The notes below the pieces were generated by a model that was not told the origin of the DNA, searched no databases, and saw only the letters and a program-made list of their open reading frames with translations. The translations under genes were made by a program, and so were the position numbers. Below, piece by piece: positions 18,173 to 27,663 of a DNA stretch of 64,000 nt (positions are counted from its first letter, which is position 1; each line of letters starts with the position of its first letter). The DNA comes from Sphingomonas sp. PR090111-T3T-6A (GTDB lineage: Bacteria > Pseudomonadota > Alphaproteobacteria > Sphingomonadales > Sphingomonadaceae). Location of the stretch: assembly GCF_000383095.1 (NCBI RefSeq), contig NZ_AORL01000021.1, positions 806,001 to 870,000 on the forward strand, given 5' to 3'.

Positions 18173-18745
18173 TCAGGCCGCCTGCAAAATATCCGATGCG
18201 GCAAGCCGCGCCCGGTCGGTCGCACCCGAAATCGCCGCATGGCGCGCCTCATCGCCGAACGCCAGGCCTTCCGCGACGACGAACTCCGGCGCCTTGATCC
18301 CGATAAAGGCGAGAACGCCCTTCAGATAGGTTTCGGCATGTTCGAGCGCCGCCGCCGGCGCGCCTTCGCCATAAGTCCCGCCGCGCGCGAGGACGACGAT
18401 GACACGCTTGTCGCCCACGAGGCCTTCCGGTCCCTCGGCGCCGTAGCGGAAGGTCTTGCCCGCCACCAGGATGCGGTCGATCCAGGCCTTCAGTTGGCTC
18501 GGGATGGTGAAGTTGTACATGCCCGCCCCGATCACGACGATCTGCGAGGCGAGGAACTCCTCCAGCACATCCCCTCCGCCCATCGCATCGAGCGTGAGGT
18601 GCGGCAGCGGCTCGGCCACCAGATCGCGGCGCACGACCGCGAGCCCGGGCTGGCCCGCGCGAATATGATCGACGACGCTGGCCGTGATCGCGCGGCTGGC
18701 GGAAAGATCGCCCTGGATACTGGAATCAATGTGAAGCAACTGCAT
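18173..18745 (-). CDS. azoR: FMN-dependent NADH-azoreductase (AzoR type)
   Basis: A 190-residue flavodoxin-fold protein. LLHIDSSIQGDLSASRAIT (residues 3-21) is the FMN phosphate loop; MYNFTIPSQLKAWIDRILVAGKTFRY is the AzoR signature around the flavin. It reduces quinones or azo compounds with NADH in the cytoplasm. The start at 18745 gives the canonical length; an upstream in-frame start at 18814 adds residues without homology. It diverges from the HxlR-type gene at 18834, a standard redox-stress pairing that suggests control by that regulator. Confidence 0.9.
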   Translation of the reverse strand: MQLLHIDSSIQGDLSASRAITASVVDHIRAGQPGLAVVRRDLVAEPLPHLTLDAMGGGDVLEEFLASQIVVIGAGMYNFTIPSQLKAWIDRILVAGKTFRYGAEGPEGLVGDKRVIVVLARGGTYGEGAPAAALEHAETYLKGVLAFIGIKAPEFVVAEGLAFGDEARHAAISGATDRARLAASDILQAA

Positions 18746-18833
18746 GGTCGGCTCCGGTCTGGATTTGTGACCAGGACCAGCTATGAGACTATGGCAAGGC
18801 CGCCAAGAACGCATATTTTCGGAACCAGGTCAC

Positions 18834-19196
18834 ATGGATATGCCTACCCCTCTCGTCGAGCATAGCGATTGCCGGAAGATCAGCGGCATCCTCGCGCGCG
18901 TCGGCGACAAGTGGACCGTGCTCGTCGTGATGACGCTGCGCGAGCATTCCCGGCGCTTCAACGAGATCAAGCGCGCCGTCGGAGGCATCTCCCAGCAGAT
19001 GCTGACCCGCACGCTGAAGGCGCTCGAACGCGACGGCATGGTGATGCGCACCGTCCACCCCACGGTGCCGCCGCAAGTCGAATATGCGCTGACGCCTCTG
19101 GGGATGTCCCTCGCCGAACCCGTCCTGCACCTCGGCCAATGGGCGCGCGAGCATCTCGCGGAGATCGAGGCGAACAGGACAAGCTACGATCTCTAG
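18834..19196 (+). CDS. HxlR-family transcriptional regulator
   Basis: A 120-residue winged-helix regulator. A single conserved cysteine (Cys13, SDCRKI) precedes the core GDKWTVLVVMTLREHSRRFNEIKRAVGGISQQMLTRTLKALERDG, which defines the HxlR/MarR-like family. N-terminal cysteines in such proteins often sense quinones or electrophiles. Divergent to the azoreductase with 88 bases between, so azoR is the likely target. GTG or ATG codons upstream to 18783 are in frame, but the start at 18834 fits the family length. Confidence 0.9.
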   Translation: MDMPTPLVEHSDCRKISGILARVGDKWTVLVVMTLREHSRRFNEIKRAVGGISQQMLTRTLKALERDGMVMRTVHPTVPPQVEYALTPLGMSLAEPVLHLGQWAREHLAEIEANRTSYDL

Positions 19197-19238
19197 ACGA
19201 TCGCAGCCTGCCCTGTCTTCACGCCCGGCGGCCGTCGC

Positions 19239-19361
19239 TCAGTGTAGCGAAAGGATTGTCCGGATGATGATGATCCACAGTCCAATCGATACCGCCGTGA
19301 CTGCGGCCAGATCCTTCATGTCAAAATGGCGCGCAGGAAGGCGCGTGGATTTCCTGACCAT
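19239..19361 (-). CDS. Small single-pass membrane protein (40 residues), unknown
   Basis: The frame begins at ATG 19361 behind a very strong GGGGAGAGG site. A basic N-terminus (MVRKSTRLPARHFDMKD) leads into one hydrophobic helix (LAAVTAVSIGLWIIIIRTIL). The open frame extends further upstream to 19580, but that part is poor coding sequence and the ribosome-binding site marks the internal start. No family recognised. Confidence 0.5.
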   Translation of the reverse strand: MVRKSTRLPARHFDMKDLAAVTAVSIGLWIIIIRTILSLH

Positions 19362-19638
19362 TGCCCTCTCCCCTGTTTTATATGGACCTGTCCTGTTCAC
19401 AGATCCATGCTCATCAAACAGCACCACGCGCGATTTGTTTCGAAAAACGCGATGAAATGAGCCGCGCCCGAAGGCATCGCTGGGATCGAACTCCCGCCAC
19501 TCCCGTTGCGTGAGGCTCTTCGACGCATCTTCGTCGCGACGAAATGCCCGGCAAGAGAGTGGCTGGATGTGCCTGTTCACATGTGTTCGAGGAGAGGTTT
19601 ACGCGCCGAAGTGCCTTTCCCGTTTTCCATCGAAAGAG

Positions 19639-21747
19639 TTACTGCCCTGCTCGGTTGGCCCATTTCTTCCATAGCTGCGGATCGGCCAGCATCTTCATAT
19701 AGACGCCGCCGACCACCGATCTGGCCTGGAAACCGACCTGCTTGCCGTCCGTCGCCTCATACCAGTCGCTCAGCGGAACCCGTGACGGCGATTCCGTCAT
19801 GTAGCGATGCACCGGGTCCAGCAGCGCCTCGAAGTCCTCCTTGCGATCGGAGAGGGTGGCGCTCCAGGTGATCCAGTCGAGCTTCGTGTATGTCTTGCGG
19901 CTGTCCAGCGAGAGACCGAAGGGCTGCTGCTTGCGCAGGTAGAAGCTGACCTCCTGATCAAAAAGCGTCTTCGGGAACAGGCCCAGCCCCAGCACCTTGT
20001 CCCAGACGAGATTATATTTCTGGCTCCAGGTGCCGGGCTGGTCGAAGGCGAGCCGGGTGTGATCGCCCTCCTTCGCCATGACCGGCCATTTCGCCGCCAT
20101 GCCGCGAGCCAGCGCCTGATAGCGCGCGGCCTCTTCCTTCTTCCCGAGCCTGCGCGCGAGAGTCGCGTAGCTATCGAGCGCAAGGATCGCCTTGATCGAC
20201 AGGTTGGTGTTGTGCGCCAGATGTCCGGCGAAGTCGTCCGTGCTGAGCTGGTTCTCCGGGTCGAGCCCCTTCTCGGCCAGATAGGCCGCCCATCGGCTGA
20301 TCTGAGGCCAGAATTTCGCGGCGAAATCGGCATTGCCCTGGGCCTTGGCCAGGGCGCCGATCATGAGCAGCATGTTGCCCGTCTCCTCGACCGGCATCTG
20401 GTCGTTTTCCGTGCGCTCGCCGCCGCCATAGACCTGCCCGTTGGCCAACGGATAGGTGCCGAGATCATGCGGCGCGAACGGGAACCGCCAGCGAGGCAGT
20501 GCGGCATATTCCATGATCGGACGCAATTGCGCTTCCAGAAGGCGTGGGTTGAACAGGAGGAAGAAAGGAGACGACGGATAGGTCACATCGACCGTGTCGA
20601 TGCAGCCATTGCTGAAGTTTTCCTTCGAGAAGAGCAGCGGGGTTCCGTCGACGTCCGCCACCAGCTTGTGAGCCGCCAATGTCTGCCGGTAAGCCAGCAC
20701 CGCGAGTTCCGCATAGGAACGGCCGCCGGCACGCTCCAGATCGGAGACGAGTTCCCGGTCGAAAGCCTCCCCGCGCCGTTCGAGCGATGCCTCCTCCTTT
20801 TCGGCTTTCGCCAGCAGTTCCGCCATGGTCATGCCATTGCGGCGCCAATAGGCCGGCAGGCGACGCTTAAGATATTCGATCGAGTCGAGATCGTCATAGG
20901 CCAGCATGGCGCGACGCGTCTCGGGGTTGCCATCGACGGCGCCGAAATCGAACCGGATCGCCAGCCGCGGAGCATCCTCCCTCGCCGCACGAGGCATGGC
21001 CAGATCGTCGGTGGTTGCAAAGCTCCCGTCCTTGAGGAAGCGATCACGTTCGCTCTCGCCGACGATCGCGGTCGCCGCTCCCGCCTGCTGCGGGACCGCG
21101 AGTTCCGCCCACCCCCAGTCGATGCGGAGATTGTCGCCCGATTTCTGAAGGACCGGCTGCTCTTTCGTGCCGAGCCGCATCACCGTCATGTCGCCCACGC
21201 GGCTGCTGCCCCAAACGACCTGCTGCTGCGTGTTGTCGATGGCCAGCTCGGCGCTCGCGTCGACATAAAGCTGAACGGCGTGGCTCTTGCCGTCGGTCGA
21301 ACGGACGGTCCAGCTAAGATAGGTGACGGGCCGGGAGAGGACATCCAGATCGTCGGCCAGCGCCGGCGTGAAGAAGGTTGCGGTGAGATGGACGCCGCCG
21401 TCCTCGAACTCATAGATCGTGCGCGTCGGCCAGATGGCGCGTGACTGCTGCATCATGCTGTCGCCCTTGCCGGCCCCCATGAAACGCAGCAGCCTGCCAT
21501 CGACGCGAACCCAGCCGTTCAGTTGCTGCTCGGCCCCTGTCCAATGCCGGGTCTGGTCCGCGGCAAGCTGGTCCCCGAATGACCAGAGACTGAAATAGGG
21601 GTCGTGCGCCACCAACGGCGTCGCCGGCGTTCGCGCGGTCACCGCCTGTTGGGCCGCTGCGGGCGAAACGCTCGCCAGCATCGCCAGCGTCGCGCCGAAG
21701 ACATAGATGCGGTTCCGGGCCAAGCGACCCAAGCCTACTGGACTCAC
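19639..21747 (-). CDS. Secreted glutaminase-A-like protein (DUF4965/DUF5127 family)
   Basis: About 702 residues: a signal peptide (ending ASVSPAAAQQ), an N-terminal beta-rich domain opening with PLVAHDPYFSLWSFGDQL, and a C-terminal six-hairpin-type domain with APHDLGTYPLANGQVYGGGERTENDQMPVEETGNML and DDFAGHLAHNTNLSIKAI. These segments match the fungal glutaminase A/DUF4965 group, some members of which occur in polysaccharide loci. GTG 21747, with AAGGA 7 bases upstream, is preferred over the in-frame start at 21804. It lies downstream of the uronate receptor gene but beyond that gene's terminator. The enzymatic activity is uncertain. Confidence 0.82.
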   Translation of the reverse strand: MSPVGLGRLARNRIYVFGATLAMLASVSPAAAQQAVTARTPATPLVAHDPYFSLWSFGDQLAADQTRHWTGAEQQLNGWVRVDGRLLRFMGAGKGDSMMQQSRAIWPTRTIYEFEDGGVHLTATFFTPALADDLDVLSRPVTYLSWTVRSTDGKSHAVQLYVDASAELAIDNTQQQVVWGSSRVGDMTVMRLGTKEQPVLQKSGDNLRIDWGWAELAVPQQAGAATAIVGESERDRFLKDGSFATTDDLAMPRAAREDAPRLAIRFDFGAVDGNPETRRAMLAYDDLDSIEYLKRRLPAYWRRNGMTMAELLAKAEKEEASLERRGEAFDRELVSDLERAGGRSYAELAVLAYRQTLAAHKLVADVDGTPLLFSKENFSNGCIDTVDVTYPSSPFFLLFNPRLLEAQLRPIMEYAALPRWRFPFAPHDLGTYPLANGQVYGGGERTENDQMPVEETGNMLLMIGALAKAQGNADFAAKFWPQISRWAAYLAEKGLDPENQLSTDDFAGHLAHNTNLSIKAILALDSYATLARRLGKKEEAARYQALARGMAAKWPVMAKEGDHTRLAFDQPGTWSQKYNLVWDKVLGLGLFPKTLFDQEVSFYLRKQQPFGLSLDSRKTYTKLDWITWSATLSDRKEDFEALLDPVHRYMTESPSRVPLSDWYEATDGKQVGFQARSVVGGVYMKMLADPQLWKKWANRAGQ

Positions 21748-22106
21748 TGCATTTTCCTTGTGCCGATAGGAAAGCTTCGCCCTTTTTCGGTCAGGGCCTG
21801 ACATCCGCTGATCGGGCTCCCCGATACTTCAGGATTCAATCGTGGCCTTACCCACCTGCGCCGACATGGATCGGGCCGATGCAAGCGGGCGTGACGCCAG
21901 CGCCGCACCTCCGGCCGGAGCCAGAAATTGGATCAACGGCCTCTTCGTGAGCCGCACGTCGTCCGCTGCCATTTTAGCCCGCTCCCATATTTTTGGGCGA
22001 GCCTATTTGTGGTCTGATTAATTATCAAGAAAGCAACGAGCACCGTGCTCGGACGCGGATCGATGCCCATGCGGAGCAAAGTCTGGTTGCGAGGGCATCA
22101 TAGCCC
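21748..22106. other. Intergenic region upstream of glutaminase-like gene
   Basis: About 360 bases without a supportable gene. The short minus frame across 22018-22215 overlaps the terminator and has no recognisable protein. The stretch near 21985-22035 (ATTTTTGGGCG, TTAATTATC) is AT-richer and probably carries the promoter of the glutaminase-like gene. No copy of the TTGTATGACAA element is present. Confidence 0.4.
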
Positions 22107-22139
22107 AAAAGCCACCCGGCGGCAGGGCCGTCGGGTGGC
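22107..22139 (-). terminator. Rho-independent terminator after uronate TonB receptor
   Basis: Read on the minus strand: a 12-base stem GCCACCCGACGG paired with CCGCCGGGTGGC (one G-T wobble), a 5-base loop, then TTTT. It lies 45 bases past the receptor stop codon. A second smaller hairpin (GGCGGGTTG...CAACCCCGCC) sits between the stop and this terminator. Confidence 0.75.
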
Positions 22140-22183
22140 AGGGGCAGAGGCGGGTTGGAACAACCCCGCCCCCGAGGGAGTCA

Positions 22184-24550
22184 TCAGAAACCGACGTCGA
22201 AGCGGACACCCGCATAGCGGAAGGAATCGCGCGCCGGCTGCCAGTTGGTGCCGAACGCCGTTACGCCGGGCGCACTGAAGCCGGATGTCGTGTTGCCGAG
22301 GCCCACGGCATAATGCTTGTCGAACAGATTGTTGACGAAGACGGTGAGCTTGTAGCGCCCGTCGCCGGCACTCGCGCCGATCGTGGCGTCGAACACGCCG
22401 TAAGCCTTCTCGACCGTGATCGGGTCCTGATTGAGCGAGAAGTTGATCTTGCTCTGCCAGCGATAGTCGAAGGTGACGAAGCCACCCAGCGGCGATGCGC
22501 CGATCGGGAAGTCATATTCGCCGCCGACGTTGAACTTGAACTTGGGTGCGTTGTTCAGGCGCTTGCCGTCGAGGTTCTGAACCTTGCCGGGATTCACCGT
22601 CACGCGCGGATCGGGCACGCAGCCCTGCGCCGCCGTCTGCCCGCCGAAGCAGGGGCCGAAGGGGAAGTCGATGACCTTGGCGTCGTCATAGGCGCCGGAC
22701 GCGTTGAACTTCAGCCGGTTGGTCGGCCGGGCGATCATGTCCACCTCGACGCCACGCGTCCTGAGCTTGCCGATCGAATTGAGGAAGGTGAGATAGGTGC
22801 CATCGGGCAGGAAGGACTGCACCGAGGTCTGGAAGCCCTTGTAATCGGTCCAGAAGAACGTGGTGTTGAACAGCAGGCGATGGTCGAACAGGCTGTTCTT
22901 GAAGCCGATCTCGTAATTCTTGGCGGTTTCCGGTCTCACAGGCCCCGCAGCCGCCTCGGCCGCATTGAAGGTGCTGACCAGATCATAGGCCTGCCCCTTA
23001 TAGCCGGTCGAGAAGGTCGCGTAGACCATGTTGTCGCGGGTGAAGTGATATTCGGCACCGACCTTGCCCGTGATCGCATTGTCGGAATCAGCCCCCGCCA
23101 GATGGAAGGGCGTGGCCGCGGTATAATTGTCGAACCCATAGTCGATATGCTGACGGTTGAGGCGGAAGCCACCGATCAGCGAGATCTTCTGCGTCAGATC
23201 ATAAGCGAGATCCGAATAGAAGGAATAATTCTCATTATGGCTGGTCGCGAGATATTTGATGAACTGAAGCACCGGCCCGCGATCCAGATAGCGATCCAGC
23301 GAATTGCGCGCATACCAGAGGCCGAAGGTGTAGCGCAGCCGCTGCCCGCCGGGTGAGGTGAGTCGCGCCTCCTGCGTGACCGAGCGCGCGTGGAAGCTGC
23401 CGTGGATGCGCGCGCCGCCGTCGATGCCCGACGGCGCCGCAACCGGGAAATAGAGCAGGAAGGGCACGTCGGTGCCGTCGATGTCCTGATAATCATGCAG
23501 GCGATAGCGATCGAACGAGCCGATATAGGTCAGCGTCGCGCCGGGCAGGATCTGGTTGTCGTCGAAGGTGTAGCTGGCGTGCACGGTCGCGCCATACGTG
23601 CGGGAGTCGCCGCCCGCGCGCTCGTCGTTGCGCACCTTCACATTGGCCGGATCGTTGACCGGAATGCCGGCGAGCACGGTCGATTCCGGTAGCTGGGTGA
23701 TGCCCTGATAGAAGAGGCCCGGCGACAGCGAGTTGATCGGGCTGACGCAGCAGGTCGCGTCGGTGTGGTTAAAGCGCGGCTGGAGCGAGACGCTGATCTG
23801 GTCGGTCGGCTGCCACTGGAGCTTGCCGGTCAGCGTGAAGCCCTTGCTGCCGTTCAGGCGGTCGCCGGTGGTGATGTTCTTCACATTGCCGTCGAAATCG
23901 TTGCGCGCGGCGGTCAGGCGAACCTTCAGCGTATCGGTGATCGGGCCGGAGATGGTGCCTCCCAGCCGCCACTCATGATCACCGGTCACGAGGCCAGTGG
24001 CGTGGCCGGTCCAGTGATCCGTCGGCGCCTGCGTGGTGATGTTGAGCACGCCCGCGATGGCGCTCTTGCCGAAGAGGGTGCTCTGCGGCCCCTTCAGGGC
24101 CTCAATCCGCTCGACGTCGATCAGGTCCTTGAAGGCGGCGGCCTGGAAGCCGACCGGCACATCGTCGATCACCACGGCCACGTCGGACTCGACCGCGATG
24201 CCGTTCGACAGCGTGCCGATGCCGCGCATGTTGATGCTGAAATTGCCCGGCTGCGAACCGTAGGTGATGGTGAGGCCGGGAACGATCTTGGTCAGGTCGT
24301 TGATGTCGCGGACATTCTGGCGTTCGAGCACATCCTTGGTCACGGCGGTGACGGAGACGGGAACGTCCTGAAGCCGCTCGGACCGCCGGGTCGCGGTCAC
24401 GACGATATCGGCGACGCCTTTGCCGGCGCCCTGCGCATCGGCGGTCTGCTGCGGACCCGATGCGTCCGTGGCCTGCGCCCAGGCCGGCGCGGCAACGAAC
24501 AGCGCGGCGACGCTCACGGCCGTGCGCAGACGGATATTCCCCTTCGACAT
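22184..24550 (-). CDS. TonB-dependent receptor of uronate locus
   Basis: A 788-residue outer-membrane receptor. Signal peptide (MSKGNIRLRTAVSVAALFVA...AWAQ), TonB-box region ADIVVTATRR, plug motifs DVPVSVTAV, NMRGIGT and IEALKGPQSTLFGKSAIAGVLNI, and the C-terminal barrel strand ending YAGVRFDVGF. The start at 24550 follows GGAG by six bases; a second ATG at 24556 is less well placed. Its promoter carries two GntR-type elements (24639-24664), tying it to the kduI/GH105/GntR genes. The ligand is likely a pectic or other uronate-containing oligosaccharide. Confidence 0.92.
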   Translation of the reverse strand: MSKGNIRLRTAVSVAALFVAAPAWAQATDASGPQQTADAQGAGKGVADIVVTATRRSERLQDVPVSVTAVTKDVLERQNVRDINDLTKIVPGLTITYGSQPGNFSINMRGIGTLSNGIAVESDVAVVIDDVPVGFQAAAFKDLIDVERIEALKGPQSTLFGKSAIAGVLNITTQAPTDHWTGHATGLVTGDHEWRLGGTISGPITDTLKVRLTAARNDFDGNVKNITTGDRLNGSKGFTLTGKLQWQPTDQISVSLQPRFNHTDATCCVSPINSLSPGLFYQGITQLPESTVLAGIPVNDPANVKVRNDERAGGDSRTYGATVHASYTFDDNQILPGATLTYIGSFDRYRLHDYQDIDGTDVPFLLYFPVAAPSGIDGGARIHGSFHARSVTQEARLTSPGGQRLRYTFGLWYARNSLDRYLDRGPVLQFIKYLATSHNENYSFYSDLAYDLTQKISLIGGFRLNRQHIDYGFDNYTAATPFHLAGADSDNAITGKVGAEYHFTRDNMVYATFSTGYKGQAYDLVSTFNAAEAAAGPVRPETAKNYEIGFKNSLFDHRLLFNTTFFWTDYKGFQTSVQSFLPDGTYLTFLNSIGKLRTRGVEVDMIARPTNRLKFNASGAYDDAKVIDFPFGPCFGGQTAAQGCVPDPRVTVNPGKVQNLDGKRLNNAPKFKFNVGGEYDFPIGASPLGGFVTFDYRWQSKINFSLNQDPITVEKAYGVFDATIGASAGDGRYKLTVFVNNLFDKHYAVGLGNTTSGFSAPGVTAFGTNWQPARDSFRYAGVRFDVGF

Positions 24551-24638
24551 CCTCATCTCCGTTGGATCGTTTTTCTTTTTCGACCGCGAAGCGCACGCCT
24601 CGCGACAACCCTGTCATTCCTGATTAGCAGGACGAGAT

Positions 24639-24664
24639 GTGTATGACAACTAGTTGTGTGACAA
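24639..24664. promoter_or_regulatory. Two tandem GntR/FadR-type operators upstream of TonB receptor
   Basis: GTGTATGACAA (24639-24649) and TTGTGTGACAA (24654-24664). The second fits the FadR-subfamily consensus TNGTNNNACNA exactly; the first differs at one base. Their adjacent halves create the perfect palindrome ACAACTAGTTGT. They lie about 90-110 bases before the receptor start and match the elements at 26876 and 27664-27693. Confidence 0.65.
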
Positions 24665-24697
24665 CTTATCTTGCCACCGACCGAAGTAACGTCTCAC

Positions 24698-25531
24698 TCA
24701 CTGAAGCTGGCAGATGTCGCAGATCGCCATGTCCGTATAATCGAGGTTCTCGCCGGCCATCGCCCAGATGAAGGCATAGGCGGACGTCCCCACTCCCATA
24801 TGCACGGACCAGGGCGGCGAGATCACCGCCTCCTCGTTCGCCATCACGATATGTCGCAACGCGTCGGGCTCGCCCATGTAATGGAAGACGCGGCCATCCT
24901 CCGGCAGATCGAAATAGAGATAGATTTCCGAGCGGCGGGCGTGGACGTGCGGCGGCATCGTGTTCCACACGCTGCCCGGTTTCAGGATGGTCAACCCGAG
25001 GCATAGCGAGGCGCTGTCGCACAAGCCCGGCAGGATGAGCTGATAGACGGTGCGATCGTTCGATGCCTCCAGCGAACCCAGGTCCAGCGGCCGGGCACTC
25101 GTCAATGTAAGTTTCCGCAACGGACAGGCCCGATGCGCCGGCACGCTCAGCAGGTAGAAACGCGCGCCCTCTCCGGCGAACGACACCTCCTGCGATCCCA
25201 TCGGCACATAGAGCGCTTCGCAGCGATCGAGCGGGACGGCCTCGCCGTCGACCGTCACCAGGCCGGGGTCGCCGATATTCACCACCCCCAATTCGCGCCG
25301 CTCCAGCAGCGGATGGCCGGCGGCGGAAGCCGGCTCGTCCTGCACGGGAAGCGCCAGCGGCAAAGCGCCCGGCACCGCCCCGCCGACGATGAAGCGCTCC
25401 CCATGCGAATAAGTGAGCACGATCTCCCCCGCCCGGAACAGACCAGCGACGAGATGCCGGTCCCGCAGATCCTCGTTCGAGGCCCCCTGCATCATGGCCG
25501 GGTGCGTGGCGTAATAGGTCTTCGCGTACAT
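24698..25531 (-). CDS. kduI: 5-keto-4-deoxyuronate isomerase (4-deoxy-L-threo-5-hexosulose-uronate ketol-isomerase)
   Basis: A 277-residue cupin-type isomerase that converts 5-keto-4-deoxyuronate, made from unsaturated galacturonate, to 3-deoxy-D-glycero-2,5-hexodiulosonate in the cytoplasm. The zinc ligands are visible as [17 protein letters not shown] (His195, His197, Glu202) and His244 in [16 protein letters not shown] near the N-terminus and FIWAMAGEN near the C-terminus are also family hallmarks. It lies 20 bases behind the GH105 gene and is the most diagnostic gene of the locus for pectin-derived uronate use. KduD and KdgK are not in the window. Confidence 0.95.
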   Translation of the reverse strand: MYAKTYYATHPAMMQGASNEDLRDRHLVAGLFRAGEIVLTYSHGERFIVGGAVPGALPLALPVQDEPASAAGHPLLERRELGVVNIGDPGLVTVDGEAVPLDRCEALYVPMGSQEVSFAGEGARFYLLSVPAHRACPLRKLTLTSARPLDLGSLEASNDRTVYQLILPGLCDSASLCLGLTILKPGSVWNTMPPHVHARRSEIYLYFDLPEDGRVFHYMGEPDALRHIVMANEEAVISPPWSVHMGVGTSAYAFIWAMAGENLDYTDMAICDICQLQ

Positions 25532-25551
25532 CAGGATCTTCCGAAAGCGGG

Positions 25552-26688
25552 TCAGCGCCGCGCAGGCGCGAGATCGGCGATGGCGGTGGCGGCGAGCAGG
25601 AAGGCGCCCGTGCCGTAATATTGCGTGTCGGAGGGGGCGACCTGTTCGGGCCGGTCGCTGACCTGCTGGACATAGCCGAGCCGCCCGTCCGGCTGGATCG
25701 CCCTCTCCAGCGCCGCCCACGCTCGCCGCGCGACCGGCTCATAGGTGGCCCGGTCGAGCAGACCCGCCTTGACGCCCCAGGCCAGCCCATAAGTGAAAAA
25801 GCCGGTGCCGCTCGTCTCCGGCGGCGAGCCTTCCGGCGCGAGAAGCGACGGCGCCCAATAGCCGTCCGGCTTCTGGAGACTCACCAGCCGCGCCGCCATC
25901 TCGCGGAAGAGCTGCTCCATCCATACCCGATCCGGGTCGCCCGTCGGCAGCATCGGGATCGTGCGGGCAAGGCTCGCAAAGACCCAGCCATTGCCGCGGC
26001 TCCAGAATTCCTTGCGACCGGCCGCATCGCGGCGCTCGAAGAAACGGCTGTCGCGATAGAGGAGATGCTCGGCCGGATCGTAGAGGAACTCCACCGTCCG
26101 CCGATATTCGGCAAGCGCATAGCGGCGGTAACGAGGATCGCCCGTCTCCTGCGACAGCGCGATCCAGGCCGGCGGCGCCATGAACAGGGCATCGGCCCAA
26201 CACCAGCGCGTCTCGCACTCGATACCCGAGGGCGCTGCATAAAAGGCCAACCCGACCTTGGGCGGGCTAGCGAGGATAGCGTCCAGCTTTGCCCGCAACG
26301 GCGCCGTCGCGGCTGCTCCCGCGCCATGACGCGCCGCCCAGAGATAAGCCTGCCCGATCGCCTGATCGTCGGCATGATAGGGCCGCTTGCCCGGTTGCCA
26401 GCCTTCGCCGCGCCCCATCGTCATCACGGCCTCGGCGATATGGCGGTCGGCCGGGAGGTGGTCGGCGAGCGCCGTCATACCGATCCAGAAGGTCGCCTGC
26501 TCCCAGGAATTGGCGCGGCGGGTCTCTTCGCTGAAGCGCGAGACGAGGCTCGCGTCATCCCGATGCGCGAGCTGCCAGTCGGCCAGCCGTTCCGCCACGG
26601 TCAGCGGCAAGTCCAGCGTCGGCGCGGCCTGTGCGCCACCCGCAAGAAGAGCCAGCGCAAGCAGCGAGGCGGGGAAACGCAATGTCAT
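25552..26688 (-). CDS. GH105 unsaturated glucuronyl/galacturonyl hydrolase
   Basis: A 378-residue exported enzyme (signal peptide [21 protein letters not shown]). The (alpha/alpha)6 barrel shows [15 protein letters not shown] with Asp166 at the catalytic aspartate position of YteR, then [13 protein letters not shown] and [19 protein letters not shown]. The family removes the unsaturated 4,5-deoxyuronic acid from the non-reducing end of lyase products, feeding KduI. The start at 26688 has GGAG 8 bases upstream. First gene of the GH105-kduI unit; a GntR-type element lies 188 bases upstream. Confidence 0.92.
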   Translation of the reverse strand: MTLRFPASLLALALLAGGAQAAPTLDLPLTVAERLADWQLAHRDDASLVSRFSEETRRANSWEQATFWIGMTALADHLPADRHIAEAVMTMGRGEGWQPGKRPYHADDQAIGQAYLWAARHGAGAAATAPLRAKLDAILASPPKVGLAFYAAPSGIECETRWCWADALFMAPPAWIALSQETGDPRYRRYALAEYRRTVEFLYDPAEHLLYRDSRFFERRDAAGRKEFWSRGNGWVFASLARTIPMLPTGDPDRVWMEQLFREMAARLVSLQKPDGYWAPSLLAPEGSPPETSGTGFFTYGLAWGVKAGLLDRATYEPVARRAWAALERAIQPDGRLGYVQQVSDRPEQVAPSDTQYYGTGAFLLAATAIADLAPARR

Positions 26689-26875
26689 GCACGATACTCC
26701 GCAGAGGAAGGTCCGCGGGATCCCGTCTCCGCGATCGTTGCGGAATGCTGCGCAGCATCGTCCCGAATCCCCGGCATCGGCTCCCCTTTCGATGGCGGCC
26801 GTTCGGCATTGCCATGCCGCGACCTGCCTCTCTCCAGGGTCAGATGTATCGGTCCTCCGACGTCAGCGCAAGAAG

Positions 26876-26886
26876 TTGTATGATAA
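26876..26886. promoter_or_regulatory. GntR/FadR-type operator upstream of GH105-kduI
   Basis: TTGTATGATAA, one mismatch from TNGTNNNACNA and identical in its first eight bases to the element at 27664. It lies just past the GntR stop codon, in the only gap that can hold the GH105 promoter. Confidence 0.5.
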
Positions 26887-26897
26887 CTTTGCGACGA

Positions 26898-27623
26898 TCA
26901 GACGCCGATGGCGTCGCCATGCCCGGCCTGCATCCGGCGATGCCGCTCCAGGCTCTTCTGCATGTGCCGGCGCGCAGCGCGGCGGGACTGAGCGGAGTCG
27001 CCAGCGACGATCGCCGCGAAGATCGCTTCGTGATCGCGCTGGATCGAGCGGGCATAGACGTCGTGAGACACTTCCGGGTGGTCGCGCAGATAGACCGCGC
27101 GGCGCGGCACGAGACGAAGGCCGAGAAAATCCATGAAGCGCGAATAATAATCGTTCTTTGTGGCCCTCGCGATCATGGCGTGGAAGGCGGCGTCGGCCTC
27201 TACCGACACGTCCATATCCTCCGCCGCCGCCATGCGATCGAGGCATTCGCGCATCCCGGCGATATCCTCATCGGTCCGCCGCTGCGCCGCGAGGCCCGCC
27301 ATCTCCGTCTCCAGCGCCATGCGCATCTCGAGCAGCTTGATGACGTCCTCGACCTCCCGCATCTCGTCGGGCGTGACCTGGAAGGCGCGATACCGCGCGC
27401 CTTCGGATACATAGGCCCCGGAGCCGCGCCGCGACTCCAGCAGACCCTTTGCCGCCAGCCGCGCGAACGCTTCACGCACGACGGTGCGGCTTACGCCCGC
27501 GGAATCCGTGATCGCCTTCTCCGTCGGGAAACGGGACCCCGGAGGCAGTTCACCGGAATCGATCCTGCGTTCTAGCTGGCGGACAAGTTCGTCGGCCAGG
27601 GAGGCGGCCTTGGTGATGCTCAT
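26898..27623 (-). CDS. FadR-subfamily GntR transcriptional regulator
   Basis: A 241-residue regulator. The N-terminal winged helix (LPPGSRFPTEKAITDSAGVSR, TVVREAFARLAAKGLLESRRGSGAYV, residues 26-72) is followed by an all-helical FCD effector domain (EVEDVIKLLEMRMALETEMAGLAA; the metal or ligand histidine in AFHAMIARAT; H in QRDHEAIFAAI). Members of this subfamily often respond to uronates or aldonates (KdgR, UxuR, ExuR types). It diverges from the DUF4861 gene, and the shared gap holds two operator copies 41-70 bases before its own start, implying autoregulation and control of the whole locus. Confidence 0.92.
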   Translation of the reverse strand: MSITKAASLADELVRQLERRIDSGELPPGSRFPTEKAITDSAGVSRTVVREAFARLAAKGLLESRRGSGAYVSEGARYRAFQVTPDEMREVEDVIKLLEMRMALETEMAGLAAQRRTDEDIAGMRECLDRMAAAEDMDVSVEADAAFHAMIARATKNDYYSRFMDFLGLRLVPRRAVYLRDHPEVSHDVYARSIQRDHEAIFAAIVAGDSAQSRRAARRHMQKSLERHRRMQAGHGDAIGV

Positions 27624-27663
27624 GCCCGAATATTACCATTCCCCGCGCGCCATTCCAGCAATT

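Noticed and set aside
19807-21444. 545-residue plus-strand frame inside the glutaminase-like gene
   Set aside because: Low-complexity Arg/Glu/Ala translation, no motif, fully antisense to a well-supported exoprotein.
21748-22035. Possible extra GntR operator before the glutaminase-like gene (TTGTGGTCTGA)
   Set aside because: Only the first half of the consensus matches; the AC-N-A half is absent, so this gene was left out of the uronate regulon.
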